From: Chromohalobacter nigrandesensis
GTDB lineage: Bacteria; Pseudomonadota; Gammaproteobacteria; Pseudomonadales; Halomonadaceae
Length of the DNA stretch: 64,000 bases
NCBI RefSeq assembly: GCF_023061285.1
Contig: NZ_JAKGAM010000001.1
Location: 62,001-126,000 of the forward strand
Direction of reading: 5' to 3'
A program made the translations under genes and the position numbers. Position 1 is the first letter of the stretch, and every line of letters starts with the position of its first letter. The notes under the pieces are model-generated. The model had not been told where the DNA came from. It did not search any database and saw nothing but the letters and a program-made list of their open reading frames with translations. Of this stretch, positions 6,353 through 14,093 are shown in pieces.

Positions 6353-6982
6353 ATGACCAATAATGCAACCGGCCAAACCATTACCGAGCGACTGCAAGAT
6401 GCCAAAAAGCTCAGGCCCCACACCAATGAACTGATCGGCATCGCCCGTGGCTTACTGGCAGACGGCATGCTCAACCAGAGCGAAGCCGAATACCTCCTAA
6501 AATGGCTGGAAGAGCGCCCCGGCGCCCTCGATACCTGGCCCTACAACGTGCTTTTCCAGCGACTTAGCGAATCGCTAGCGGATGGCCGCCTGGACAGTAA
6601 CGAAGAAGCCGAGCTGCTGGGCATGCTGGTCGACCTGACCGGTGGCGGCAAGCTAGAGGGTGCCGCCACGGTGAGCACCACCGCCCTGCCGCTTAACGAC
6701 CCGCAGCCGAATATCGAGTTCGACGGCCGCACCTTCGTGGTCACCGGCACTTTCGTTTCCGGTACACGTGAAGAAGTGAAAGCCGATATCACCATTCGCG
6801 GCGGACGTGTGTTGGGAGCGGTCTCGCGCAAGACCGACTACGTGGTGCTCGGGCAGCAAGCCAGCGACCAGTGGACTCACGCCAACTATGGAAGCAAGCT
6901 CGAAAAGGCTCTAATGCTTCGTGATGATGGTCACCCCATCGCTATCATCAGTGAAAAGCACTGGGCAAGCTTCCTCGACTAA
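6353..6982 (+). CDS. Helical-domain plus BRCT-domain phage protein
   Basis: A 209-residue protein. Residues ~20-97 form an all-helical module resembling TerB-like domains (IARGLLADGMLNQSEAEYLL, repeated as ADGRLDSNEEAELL). Residues ~120-209 are a BRCT domain of the bacterial NAD-ligase type (FDGRTFVVTGTF...REEVKADITIRGGRV...KTDYVVLG). BRCT domains bind DNA ends, nicks or phosphopeptides, so a role in DNA repair or sensing is plausible but unproven. ATG 6353 is preceded by AAAGGAAAA. The gene stands alone between two near-identical terminators, so it is insulated from both neighbours and looks like a self-contained accessory gene. Confidence 0.8.
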   Translation: MTNNATGQTITERLQDAKKLRPHTNELIGIARGLLADGMLNQSEAEYLLKWLEERPGALDTWPYNVLFQRLSESLADGRLDSNEEAELLGMLVDLTGGGKLEGAATVSTTALPLNDPQPNIEFDGRTFVVTGTFVSGTREEVKADITIRGGRVLGAVSRKTDYVVLGQQASDQWTHANYGSKLEKALMLRDDGHPIAIISEKHWASFLD

Positions 6983-7004
6983 CCGGCCCACCCTCTCGAT
7001 ACAC

Positions 7005-7029
7005 ACCCGCCCACCGAGGCGGGTTTTTT
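7005..7029 (+). terminator. Rho-independent terminator after the BRCT gene
   Basis: ACCCGCC / GGCGGGT stem with the same CACCGA loop as the terminator at 6235-6262, then T6. It ends transcription just before the second operator cluster and so shields the rightward early promoter. Confidence 0.9.
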
Positions 7030-7047
7030 GTGGTTACCTGAATAAAA

Positions 7048-7088
7048 ATTACCTATAGGTATTGACCGTATAGTTACCTATGGGTAAT
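7048..7088. promoter_or_regulatory. Second repressor operator cluster (OL-like)
   Basis: Two copies of the immunity operator. 7048-7063 (ATTACCTATAGGTATT) matches the core at 15 of 16 positions, and 7073-7088 (GTTACCTATGGGTAAT) matches at 14 of 16. Half-sites GTTACC lie at 7033 and 7090. They precede the first gene of the rightward operon (7129), so the CI- and Cro-like proteins should control it. Confidence 0.75.
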
Positions 7089-7128
7089 AGTTACCCCATC
7101 GCACAACGACACCGATGGGGAACGCAGG

Positions 7129-7524
7129 ATGACCAACCCAACCAACACCATCGAATTCGCGGGATACCGCTGCCAGATAGGTCGCCAGGCTCAAGGGCTG
7201 CCCACCGTCAAACAGGCGCAGGTGATCGCCGGGCTTGCCGCCGGCATGACCCAGAAAGAGATTGCCAAGCTGCGCGGCGTCTCACCCGCCACCATCAAGA
7301 GCACAACCGAAAGTTTGTATTTCTGGCTGCATGCCTCCCGTGCAACGGATGCCGTCGCCAAGGCGATGAAACGCGGCTGGATCGCACCGCTGGCCATCGC
7401 CCTCTTTATCTCAGCACTCAACCCACACGCAGACGCAATACGGCGCCCACCCAACCGGGGCCGCCAGCAGATCAGCATCACCGCGCGTGCGTCTCAACGG
7501 GACAACGGGGGGCTCTCCGCATGA
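7129..7524 (+). CDS. LuxR-type HTH protein, first gene of the rightward operon
   Basis: A 131-residue protein whose residues ~24-70 form a GerE/LuxR-type helix-turn-helix (KQAQVIAGLAAGMTQKEIAKLRGVSPATIKS). There is no receiver or ligand domain, so it is probably a stand-alone DNA-binding regulator. A short hydrophobic stretch (APLAIALFISAL) and a basic Ser/Arg tail follow. It is the first gene downstream of the second operator cluster, placed to act as an early regulator of the rightward operon. The ATG at 7129 has AGG upstream. The stop overlaps the next start (ATGA). Confidence 0.72.
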   Translation: MTNPTNTIEFAGYRCQIGRQAQGLPTVKQAQVIAGLAAGMTQKEIAKLRGVSPATIKSTTESLYFWLHASRATDAVAKAMKRGWIAPLAIALFISALNPHADAIRRPPNRGRQQISITARASQRDNGGLSA

Positions 7525-7826
7525 ATACCGCCCCGATCACCAGCGCTCAGCGCGCAACCATCAGCATGATCGTAGACACGGCCATCGACGTGACCCTGCA
7601 AGGCCGTTACGTCGCCGATGCCGAGTTCCACGGCGGCGTGCATGCAGTCATCGTCGCGACCCACCCAGTCGGCGATTCGCAGATCTCAGAGAAAGGCGAA
7701 TTGCTGATTTGCTACATGAACCCTGGCCACGAGCGCGACGGCGAGACACGCGACGAGCGCATCGAAACCGAGCTAGCCCACCTGTTCTGCCACCTGCACG
7801 GCAAGCTCCAGGAGGCCCAGTCATGA
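7521..7826 (+). CDS. Small phage protein (101 aa)
   Basis: ATG at 7521 overlaps the preceding stop (ATGA), and its own stop overlaps the next start, so it is firmly embedded in the operon. The protein is soluble and acidic, with a mixed alpha/beta pattern (MIVDTAIDVTLQG; GGVHAVIVAT; GELLICYMNP) and a C-terminal helix (IETELAHLFCHLHGKLQEA). I do not recognise the family. The longer frame beginning upstream at 7080 is not used, because it would run through the LuxR-type gene. Confidence 0.65.
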   Translation: MNTAPITSAQRATISMIVDTAIDVTLQGRYVADAEFHGGVHAVIVATHPVGDSQISEKGELLICYMNPGHERDGETRDERIETELAHLFCHLHGKLQEAQS

Positions 7827-7978
7827 ACCGCCTGACCGTCATCAAGACGCCGCGCGGCAATAAGCGCTTGCGCTACACCACCGGCCTGCGCGCCTGCCGC
7901 CAGATCGCCGACCGCTACAACTGGAACCTCGTGGTACGCCACGGGCAACTACGGATGGAGGACCGCCAGCATGCGTAA
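7823..7978 (+). CDS. Small basic phage protein (51 aa)
   Basis: A 51-codon ORF with GGAGG twelve bases ahead of the ATG and a four-base overlap with the previous gene. It is strongly basic (KTPRGNKRLRYTTGLRACRQIADRYNWNLVVRH), suggesting nucleic-acid binding or a partner of the neighbouring small proteins. Function unknown. The end overlaps the next start by eight bases. Confidence 0.55.
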   Translation: MNRLTVIKTPRGNKRLRYTTGLRACRQIADRYNWNLVVRHGQLRMEDRQHA

Positions 7979-8174
7979 ACGACTGATCGAGGTAGGAAGG
8001 AACTGCGTGTACTTCTACGGCGGCGACTGTGATACCGAAACCATCCACCCGAAGGGCACGGCCTCGGACTACCTGGCCGAGCGCGCCAAGCGTCGGGGGA
8101 AGCGCCACCAGGCACGCCGCTGGCGGCACGAACGCCATGGCCTGACACCAGGCATCGAGATTCATACGGCCTGA
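7971..8174 (+). CDS. Small basic phage protein (67 aa)
   Basis: A 67-residue protein with two Cys residues in the first half (NCVYFYGGDC) and a highly basic middle (ERAKRRGKRHQARRWRHERH). It overlaps the previous gene by eight bases and ends the first run of translationally coupled genes in the rightward operon. The 247 bases after it hold no gene, only a hairpin element at 8319-8357. Function unknown. Confidence 0.55.
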   Translation: MRKRLIEVGRNCVYFYGGDCDTETIHPKGTASDYLAERAKRRGKRHQARRWRHERHGLTPGIEIHTA

Positions 8175-8318
8175 ATACCCGCGGTCGCCCTGACCGCATC
8201 AGGGTCTCGCCCGCCGGCAACGCTGGTCGATGTGCCAGGCGGACCACGAGCAAAACGCCAGCAGCTGGCGATGGGGAGTCACCGCCCCGGGCGCCAGCCT
8301 TCAATTCCCTGCGTACTT

Positions 8319-8357
8319 CCCGGCCTCCGGGCCGGGCTTTTTCAGGGCAGCGGTGAG
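8319..8357 (+). repeat. Hairpin plus 15-base tail, copy 1 of a phage intergenic repeat
   Basis: CCCGGCC-TCCG-GGCCGGG stem (8319-8336) with a CTTTTT run, so it can work as a terminator. It is followed by CAGGGCAGCGGTGAG. The right half of the stem and the tail recur at 9643-9669 with one difference. Both copies stand in gaps ahead of a new gene block in the rightward operon. Confidence 0.7.
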
Positions 8358-8421
8358 TCCGCTTAAAAACGCTCGAGCGGATTGTCCGGTGCCTTGGCAC
8401 CGCAACAGACAGGAGACCGAC

Positions 8422-8799
8422 ATGGAAACGAACCCACACGCCTTCACTCAGATGCTCGCCAAGATGCGGCGCGGCCAGTCTGCCGAGGAACTAAGCGAGA
8501 CGCTCCTGGAAGCGCAGGACGCCTGCAAGGAAACCGGCAAACAGGCGGTCATCACTTACAAGGTCAAGATCAAGCCCGAGAAAGGTATGCCGGGCATGTT
8601 CATGCTCACCGACGAGATCAAGTCTCAGCTACCCCAAATGGATCGCGGCGCCAGCGTGATGTTCGAGGACACCAACCTCCAGCTACAGCTCGAGGATCCG
8701 CGCCAGCAGAAGTTCGACCTCAAGCGTGTCGAGGACGAGAAGCAAGAGGCGCGCACCGTGGCTGAAGAAGAGAAACCCACCCAACTGAAGAAGGTGTGA
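8422..8799 (+). CDS. Prophage protein upstream of a DUF2303 gene
   Basis: A 125-residue protein. The N-terminal helical part (FTQMLAKMRRGQSAEELSETLLEAQDAC) leads to a beta-rich middle (QAVITYKVKIKP...GMFMLTDEIKSQLP) and a long acidic/basic helical tail. AGGAG precedes the ATG at 8422, so the upstream part of the longer open frame is not used. Genes of this type commonly precede DUF2303 (YfdQ-like) genes in enterobacterial and Pseudomonas prophages, suggesting the two act together. The role is unknown. Confidence 0.65.
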   Translation: METNPHAFTQMLAKMRRGQSAEELSETLLEAQDACKETGKQAVITYKVKIKPEKGMPGMFMLTDEIKSQLPQMDRGASVMFEDTNLQLQLEDPRQQKFDLKRVEDEKQEARTVAEEEKPTQLKKV

Positions 8800-9623
8800 T
8801 GATGGAAGACCAACGCGACTTTCAGGCGGCTCTAGCCGCTGGTACCACCCTGGCCAACACGGGCGCACTGGCGAGCGATTGCATCGATGAGCAGCACGCG
8901 GTGCTTATCCCGGAAGGGTATCACCTTGAGGACCTGGAGCAATTCCAAGCCCAACCGCGCCGCACGCGCCAGCGGGTGGCCATTCACAACGCTACCGACT
9001 TCGGGCGCTACGTGAACCGCTTCAAGGACGCGGCCACAACCATCTATGCCGACCTCGAAAATACCCGGTTCACGGCGGTACTGGACCACCCAGCACCGAG
9101 CGAGCCGGCCTGGGGCGATCACCGTGCGACCTATGCCTGCCCACATTCTCGCAGTTGGAAGACCTGGACGGCCGCCGACGGCAAGGCAATGCGCCAAGCC
9201 GACTTCGCCAAATTCATCGAGGACAACCTGCCCGATGTCCAGCATCCCAATGGCAGCGACATTCTGACCATCAGCCGCACTCTCGAAGCGAAGAAAAAGG
9301 TCGACTTCCAGAGCGGCGTTCGTCTCGACAACGGCGAGGTGCAGATCACTTTCAATGAGGAGATCCAGGGCTCCGCAGGTAAGGGCACCATCGAGATCCC
9401 CGAAACCTTCACCCTGGGAATCCCCGTCTTCGAGGGTGGCGACCACTACGAGCTGACCGCTCGCCTGCGCTACCGCATCAACGACGGCCAACTGGCCATG
9501 TGGTTCGACCTGCTACGCCCCGAGCGACTCCTCGAGGACGCCTTCGCCAACACGCTGACCCAGATCCAGCGCGACCTCGGCGACGACGTGATGATGATCC
9601 ACGCCGACGCACCGCGCGGCTGA
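8799..9623 (+). CDS. DUF2303 (YfdQ-like) phage protein
   Basis: A 274-residue protein recognisable as DUF2303/YfdQ. Supporting segments are YADLENTRFTAVLDH, WGDHRATYACPHSRSWKTW, and a C-terminal pair (ITFNEEIQGSAGKGTIEIPE; GIPVFEGGDHYELTARLRYRI split at residue ~215). YfdQ proteins occur in prophages beside recombination and exclusion genes, and their activity is not established. Three starts are possible: GTG 8796, ATG 8799 and ATG 8802. I chose 8799 because it overlaps the upstream TGA (TGATG) with AAGG at a usable distance. The next hairpin element follows directly. Confidence 0.8.
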   Translation: MMEDQRDFQAALAAGTTLANTGALASDCIDEQHAVLIPEGYHLEDLEQFQAQPRRTRQRVAIHNATDFGRYVNRFKDAATTIYADLENTRFTAVLDHPAPSEPAWGDHRATYACPHSRSWKTWTAADGKAMRQADFAKFIEDNLPDVQHPNGSDILTISRTLEAKKKVDFQSGVRLDNGEVQITFNEEIQGSAGKGTIEIPETFTLGIPVFEGGDHYELTARLRYRINDGQLAMWFDLLRPERLLEDAFANTLTQIQRDLGDDVMMIHADAPRG

Positions 9624-9631
9624 ACAAGGCG

Positions 9632-9669
9632 CCCGGCCCGGAGGCCGGGCTTCTCAGGGCAGCGGTGAG
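9632..9669 (+). repeat. Hairpin plus 15-base tail, copy 2 of a phage intergenic repeat
   Basis: CCCGGCC-CGGA-GGCCGGG stem (9632-9649) followed by CTTCTCAGGGCAGCGGTGAG. It has the same stem, spacer and tail as the copy at 8319-8357, but the T-run is interrupted. It lies eight bases after the DUF2303 stop. Confidence 0.7.
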
Positions 9670-9722
9670 AGAGTCATCAAGGATTCCTTGACCACTGGCC
9701 TGCATGAACAGGAGTAAATCAC

Positions 9723-10400
9723 ATGCAACACCACCAACTGCTCAACCACCCGCTGTTCGAAGAGCGCCCGTTCAAAGACGTGCTTGAACCCTTCGGCTTC
9801 GAACTCAGCATCAAGATCACGGAGCCACCTATTGATCCCGAGATCGATAGTGCGCAAGACATCGAGGCATATGACCGCAACGCCGATGCCTACATCGACT
9901 CCCTGAGCTTCGATCACCGCGCAGACTTCACTGAGATCTACCGAGGGGAAAACGAGGACGGCGATATTGTCAGCGTCGCCGTGCGAGCCAAGCATGTCTT
10001 TGCCCAGCTACTGCTTTGCGCCGACTCCGGCTTCGCTCACGTCAACAGCCACCATCACCGAGCCTATGCCGACGTCTACCGCGAGCGCATGCGGCAGCTC
10101 TCGACCGAGGGCTTCAGCCGAGAGCGGGATGATGGGTACGTCAACGGCCAGTTGGGCTATGCCGCTGCAAGCTATGCCTTCGTGGCCTCTCTCCCGGAAA
10201 AGCAGAGGGGCCGAGTTACCGGCATTTACTCACTAGACAACAACATCATCCTCCGAGATATGTGGCCGGGGAGCTGGAGCAAGAAGTGGTGGAAGCCCCG
10301 CGACCGTCGACGCGACCTAGTCAAGGCTGGCGCTCTGATCCTCGCCGAGATCGAGCGGCTTGATCGTGCAGCCGCGCGGCAGGGAGATGAGGCTCAATGA
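9723..10400 (+). CDS. Phage protein with conserved WWKP C-terminal block
   Basis: A 225-residue protein. The first ~100 residues are acidic and unassigned. The second half has a helix ending EGFSRERDDGYVNGQLGYAA, and then MWPGSWSKKWWKP followed by RDRRRDLVKAGALILAEIER. This C-terminal arrangement (WWKP, then a basic DLVKAGAL helix) is shared by many tailed-phage proteins of unknown role, some of them fused to nucleotide-metabolism or modification domains. GGAG precedes the ATG, and the stop overlaps the methyltransferase start. The neighbourhood suggests a DNA-metabolism function, but this is inference. Confidence 0.6.
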   Translation: MQHHQLLNHPLFEERPFKDVLEPFGFELSIKITEPPIDPEIDSAQDIEAYDRNADAYIDSLSFDHRADFTEIYRGENEDGDIVSVAVRAKHVFAQLLLCADSGFAHVNSHHHRAYADVYRERMRQLSTEGFSRERDDGYVNGQLGYAAASYAFVASLPEKQRGRVTGIYSLDNNIILRDMWPGSWSKKWWKPRDRRRDLVKAGALILAEIERLDRAAARQGDEAQ

Positions 10401-12130
10401 CAGCCAATCCTTCCGCCAGCCTCGCCTGGAGCACTCAGTTCGCAATCGACTTCGATGGCGAGATCAACGTCGACCTGTTCGCCGGTGGTGGCGGTGCCTC
10501 CACCGGGCTGGAGATAGGCCTAGATCGCCCGGTGCACGTGGCCATCAACCACGACGCCGACGCGATCAGCATGCATCAGGCCAACCACCCAGGCGCCGAG
10601 CACTACCTGTCGGATGTCTATGAGGTCGACCCGCTGGCCGCCTGCCAGGGACGGCCGGTCGGCCACTTCCACGCCAGCCCAGACTGCACCCATCATAGCC
10701 AGGCCCGCGGCGGCCAGCCGCGCAAACGCGCCATCCGCTCGCTGTCGTGGGTCGTGCATAAGTGGGCCGGCAAGGTCCGGCCACGCGTCATCACACTGGA
10801 AAACGTCGAGCAGATCCTTCAGTGGTCGCCGCTGATCGCCAAGCGCTGCAAGAAGACCGGGCGAGTGGTGAAGGTCGACGGAAGTGTCGCAGCCCCCGGC
10901 GAACGCGTGCCGCTCGCGCAGCAGTTCCTGGTACCGGACCGCCGACGCCGCGGCCACAACTGGGAGCATTTCGTGGCCGGCCTGCGACGTCTGGGCTATG
11001 CCGTGCAGTGGCGCACGTTGCGCGCCTGCGACTACGGCGCGCCGACCACCCGCGAACGCCTGTTCCTGGTCGCTCGTTGCGATGGCCACCCCATCGTCTG
11101 GCCCGAGCCAACGCACCACAAGCACCCCAAGCGCGGGCAGAAGCGTTGGCGATCGGCCGCCGAGTGCATCGACTGGTCGATTCCCACGCGCAGCATCTTC
11201 GACCGGCCTCGACCGTTGGCCGACAATACCTTGCGGCGCATCGCCAAGGGCATTCAGAAATTCGTGCTCGATAGCGGTGACCCGTTCATCGTGCCGATTG
11301 CCAATTACGGTAGTGCACACGACCAGGTTAACAACATCCGCGAACCATTGCGGACTGTCACTGCTTGGCCGCGTGGCGGCTCATTTGCTGTAGCGGCCCC
11401 TACCCTGGTCCAGGTGGCTCATGGCGAAGGGAAGCCGGGCGGTCCGCAGCGTTGGGGAAGCGGCACCCGTGACATCCGTGAGCCACTCAATACGGTGACA
11501 GCCAGCGGCGGGACTGCCCTTGGCATGGCTTACCTCGCCCAGATGAACGGAGGATGGAACCAAACGCCGGGACGCGATGCCCGGCAGCCGCTCAGCACCA
11601 TCACCGGTCGTGGTACCCAGCAGCAGCTCGTCACCGCGCACCTGACCACCCTGCGCCAACACTGCCACGGCACTGACATTCGAGGCCCGCTGACCACTGT
11701 GGCCGCTGGTGGTGGTCATCATGCCCTGGTCGAGTGCCGGCTATCGCCCGAGCACGAGGCCGGCGCGCTGCGCGTCGCGGCGTTCCTGATGCGCTACCAC
11801 AGTACCGGGGGCCAGTGGGCGGACCTCCGCGACCCGATGACCACGATCAGCACCAAGGATCGCTTGGCCTTGGTGACCGTAACGATCAAGGGCACGCCCT
11901 ACGTGATCGTCGATATCGCCCTGCGCATGCTCAAACCGCGCGAACTCTACAGTGCCCAGGGCTTCCCCGGCACCTACATCATCGATCACGGTCATGATGG
12001 TCGGCGCTTCACTCTTACCGCTCAGACCCGCATGTGCGGCAACAGCGTCAGCCCCCTGCCTATGGCTGCGGTCGCGCGAGCTAACAGGGAGGAACACCAC
12101 ATGAAGACGACAACACAGGAAGCTTCATGA
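10397..12130 (+). CDS. Phage DNA (cytosine-5) methyltransferase
   Basis: A 577-residue C5-methyltransferase. Motif I is DLFAGGGGASTGLEIG (residues 26-41). The catalytic Cys97 lies in SPDCTHHS, motif VI is ENV (135-137), motif VIII is PTTRERLFLVA, and motif X is MCGNSVSP near the end. Between motifs VIII and X lies a long target-recognition region with five imperfect copies of an R-x-P-L/M-x-T-V/I repeat. No restriction partner is adjacent, so it is probably an orphan enzyme for self-protection or regulation. The start overlaps the upstream stop by four bases (ATGA). Confidence 0.93.
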   Translation: MTANPSASLAWSTQFAIDFDGEINVDLFAGGGGASTGLEIGLDRPVHVAINHDADAISMHQANHPGAEHYLSDVYEVDPLAACQGRPVGHFHASPDCTHHSQARGGQPRKRAIRSLSWVVHKWAGKVRPRVITLENVEQILQWSPLIAKRCKKTGRVVKVDGSVAAPGERVPLAQQFLVPDRRRRGHNWEHFVAGLRRLGYAVQWRTLRACDYGAPTTRERLFLVARCDGHPIVWPEPTHHKHPKRGQKRWRSAAECIDWSIPTRSIFDRPRPLADNTLRRIAKGIQKFVLDSGDPFIVPIANYGSAHDQVNNIREPLRTVTAWPRGGSFAVAAPTLVQVAHGEGKPGGPQRWGSGTRDIREPLNTVTASGGTALGMAYLAQMNGGWNQTPGRDARQPLSTITGRGTQQQLVTAHLTTLRQHCHGTDIRGPLTTVAAGGGHHALVECRLSPEHEAGALRVAAFLMRYHSTGGQWADLRDPMTTISTKDRLALVTVTIKGTPYVIVDIALRMLKPRELYSAQGFPGTYIIDHGHDGRRFTLTAQTRMCGNSVSPLPMAAVARANREEHHMKTTTQEAS

Positions 12131-12636
12131 CCAAACCCACCCATACCCACATCACGCATGGTGGCCGGTTTTCCTGGGTCGGCGAGCAACAAGGTGGCGG
12201 TGCCCTCGAGGGGCAGACGCTCGTCTGCTACCTCGATCTCGACAAGGATCTGAAGAGCATCACCACCCTGGAGGACTGGCAACAGCACTGGCGAAAGATC
12301 GAGCCAGATGATTGCACCGTCTGCATGGGCACCGGGCGCGACAGCATCAAAGGCAATGCCACCAAGCCGTGTGGCGGATGCTACGGCCTTGGGAAGATCC
12401 GGCCAGACGGCGAGACGCCCGCCGACCGCTGGCAGTTGGCCGAGATTGCCGGCGGTATCATCGCCCGCCAGCGCCAGGAGATCGGACGACTACGGCAGAT
12501 CGAGGCGCTACCCGAGGTGCGCGAGATACTGGATAAGCAGCGCGACGCGCAGAACGAGACCATCGCACGACAAGAGCAAAAGTGGCGTGCCGGCCGCGGA
12601 CACGGCCCCGGCGGGCAGAGAGCAACAGGAGATTGA
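12127..12636 (+). CDS. DnaJ-type zinc-finger phage protein
   Basis: A 169-residue protein. A zinc-binding module spans residues ~63-92, with CTVCMGTGR and CGGCYGLGK (CxxCxGxG pairs as in DnaJ zinc centres). The N-terminal part has a short beta-rich segment, and the C-terminal ~70 residues are a predicted coiled coil (IARQRQEIGRLRQIEALPEVREIL) ending in Gly/Arg-rich sequence. It overlaps the methyltransferase stop by four bases. No J-domain is present, so it is not a co-chaperone. A nucleic-acid or protein-binding role is plausible. Function unknown. Confidence 0.62.
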   Translation: MTKPTHTHITHGGRFSWVGEQQGGGALEGQTLVCYLDLDKDLKSITTLEDWQQHWRKIEPDDCTVCMGTGRDSIKGNATKPCGGCYGLGKIRPDGETPADRWQLAEIAGGIIARQRQEIGRLRQIEALPEVREILDKQRDAQNETIARQEQKWRAGRGHGPGGQRATGD

Positions 12637-12637
12637 G

Positions 12638-12850
12638 ATGGCTACAGGTAAGCTGATGGATCTGGAGCAATGGCGGCGCGCTCGCTTTGCCGGCGACCCA
12701 CCGTCAGAGACAACGATACGGCGCTGGTGTCGTGAGGGCCATGTACCTGCAAAGAAGATAGCCGGCACATGGTTCATTGACTTGGATGCGGAGCGGCGTC
12801 AGACCGGCAACGAGCTGGCTGACCAGGTGTTGGGCACGATGGGAGTCTGA
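12638..12850 (+). CDS. xis: Excisionase (Xis-like)
   Basis: A 70-residue winged-helix protein. The segment EQWRRARFAGDPPSETTIRRWCREGHVPAKKIAGTWFIDL (split over residues ~9-48) matches lambda-type excisionases: one recognition helix followed by a wing that ends in a W-x-I/V-D strand. AGGAG precedes the ATG at 12638. It sits directly before the integrase with a one-base gap (stop 12850, int ATG 12852), the usual xis-int pairing. Its role would be to bend the attachment site and steer the integrase toward excision. Confidence 0.82.
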   Translation: MATGKLMDLEQWRRARFAGDPPSETTIRRWCREGHVPAKKIAGTWFIDLDAERRQTGNELADQVLGTMGV

Positions 12851-12851
12851 T

Positions 12852-13985
12852 ATGGCTGCACGGCCAAGAAAGCGAAAAGGCAAGGGCTTAGAGCCAAACC
12901 TGTATGAACGCCGGGGCTACTTCACCTATCGCAACCCGATTGAAGGCACCTGGCACGGCATGGGGCGGGATCGCGCCAAGGCGCAGGATGCCGCCCGCAT
13001 CCTCAATGCCAGACTGATGCAGGGTGCCGACTATGTAGCCCGCGTCATGGGCGAAGAAGGCATTACGTTAGGCTACGCCATCGATGCCTGGCTCAAGGAG
13101 CGCGTGGACGACCATCCCAAGCACAGCGTCAGCACCAAGAAGAACAAGCATTACCGCAGTGGCCGCATCAAGCGTGACCGTGGCGAGACGCTACTCTCGC
13201 AAATCGACGTGAAGTGGTGCGCCATGTACCTGGACGAGAATTTCAAGGGCGACCCTTATGTGCAGTACCGGGCCGTCCTGTCGCAAATCTTCAATTTTGC
13301 CCAGACCAAGGGATGGATCGATGATAACCCCGTCGCCCCGACCCGAAAGAGCGATGAATCCTATACCGTGAAGCGTAAACGCCTCACCGTAGATCAATTC
13401 AAGACCATACATGCGCAGGCAGAGCCCTGGTTTCAGGTCGCCATGGAGCTCGCGTTATTGTGCCTCTTCGGCCGCGCTGAGGTGTCGTCTGCGCGCTACG
13501 ATCATATCGACGGCGGTACCCTGCATTACATCCGCGAGAAAACGCGGGAGCGGAGCAAAAGCGCCTACGTGGCCATAGAACTAACCCCTGCCATCGAAGA
13601 CCTGATAGGCCGATCTCGACTACTGCCTCCCGTGTCGCCATTCATCGTGCACCGAGCGCCCGATCGTGGACGGCGCCCGGGCAAGTCTAAGACGCACTGG
13701 TCACAGGTGACGCCGGACATGCTATCGCGCACCTTCGCCAAGCACCGTGCCAACGTGCCGAGCATTGCCGCTTTACCTGACGCAGCTCAACCCACGTTCC
13801 ACGAGATCCGTTCGCTTGGATCACGGCTACTCGAGCTCAAGGGCGTCGAGGTAGGCGATATCCAGGTGCTGATGGGGCATGCCGAAGAAGAGATGACCCA
13901 GCACTACCTGGATGGGCATGGCACCCGGTGGCAGCATGCCAAGGGCAACCCCTTCTCGATGGCCGACCTCCTCGCTCAAAACTAA
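12852..13985 (+). CDS. int: Lambda-type tyrosine integrase
   Basis: A 377-residue integrase. The N-terminal arm-binding domain is lambda-like (PRKRKGKGLEPNLYERRGYF...GLGRD-type block at WHGMGRDRAKA). The core-binding domain covers ~residues 70-165. The catalytic set is Arg208 (FGRAEV), a Lys near 230, His317-x2-Arg320 (HEIR), His343 (MGH) and the nucleophile Tyr352 (QHYLDGH). ATG 12852 is used because it follows the xis stop directly. It is the last phage gene, 109 bases before the tRNA-derived attachment core. Confidence 0.95.
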   Translation: MAARPRKRKGKGLEPNLYERRGYFTYRNPIEGTWHGMGRDRAKAQDAARILNARLMQGADYVARVMGEEGITLGYAIDAWLKERVDDHPKHSVSTKKNKHYRSGRIKRDRGETLLSQIDVKWCAMYLDENFKGDPYVQYRAVLSQIFNFAQTKGWIDDNPVAPTRKSDESYTVKRKRLTVDQFKTIHAQAEPWFQVAMELALLCLFGRAEVSSARYDHIDGGTLHYIREKTRERSKSAYVAIELTPAIEDLIGRSRLLPPVSPFIVHRAPDRGRRPGKSKTHWSQVTPDMLSRTFAKHRANVPSIAALPDAAQPTFHEIRSLGSRLLELKGVEVGDIQVLMGHAEEEMTQHYLDGHGTRWQHAKGNPFSMADLLAQN

Positions 13986-14093
13986 CGTGTAACGCCTTGT
14001 TTTATAATGGTCGTGATGGCTGAATCTGCCGCCCCTTCGAAGGCTTCTTTTTCCTATACCCATCAATAGGTTATCCCGCCACCCGGCGTAGAA

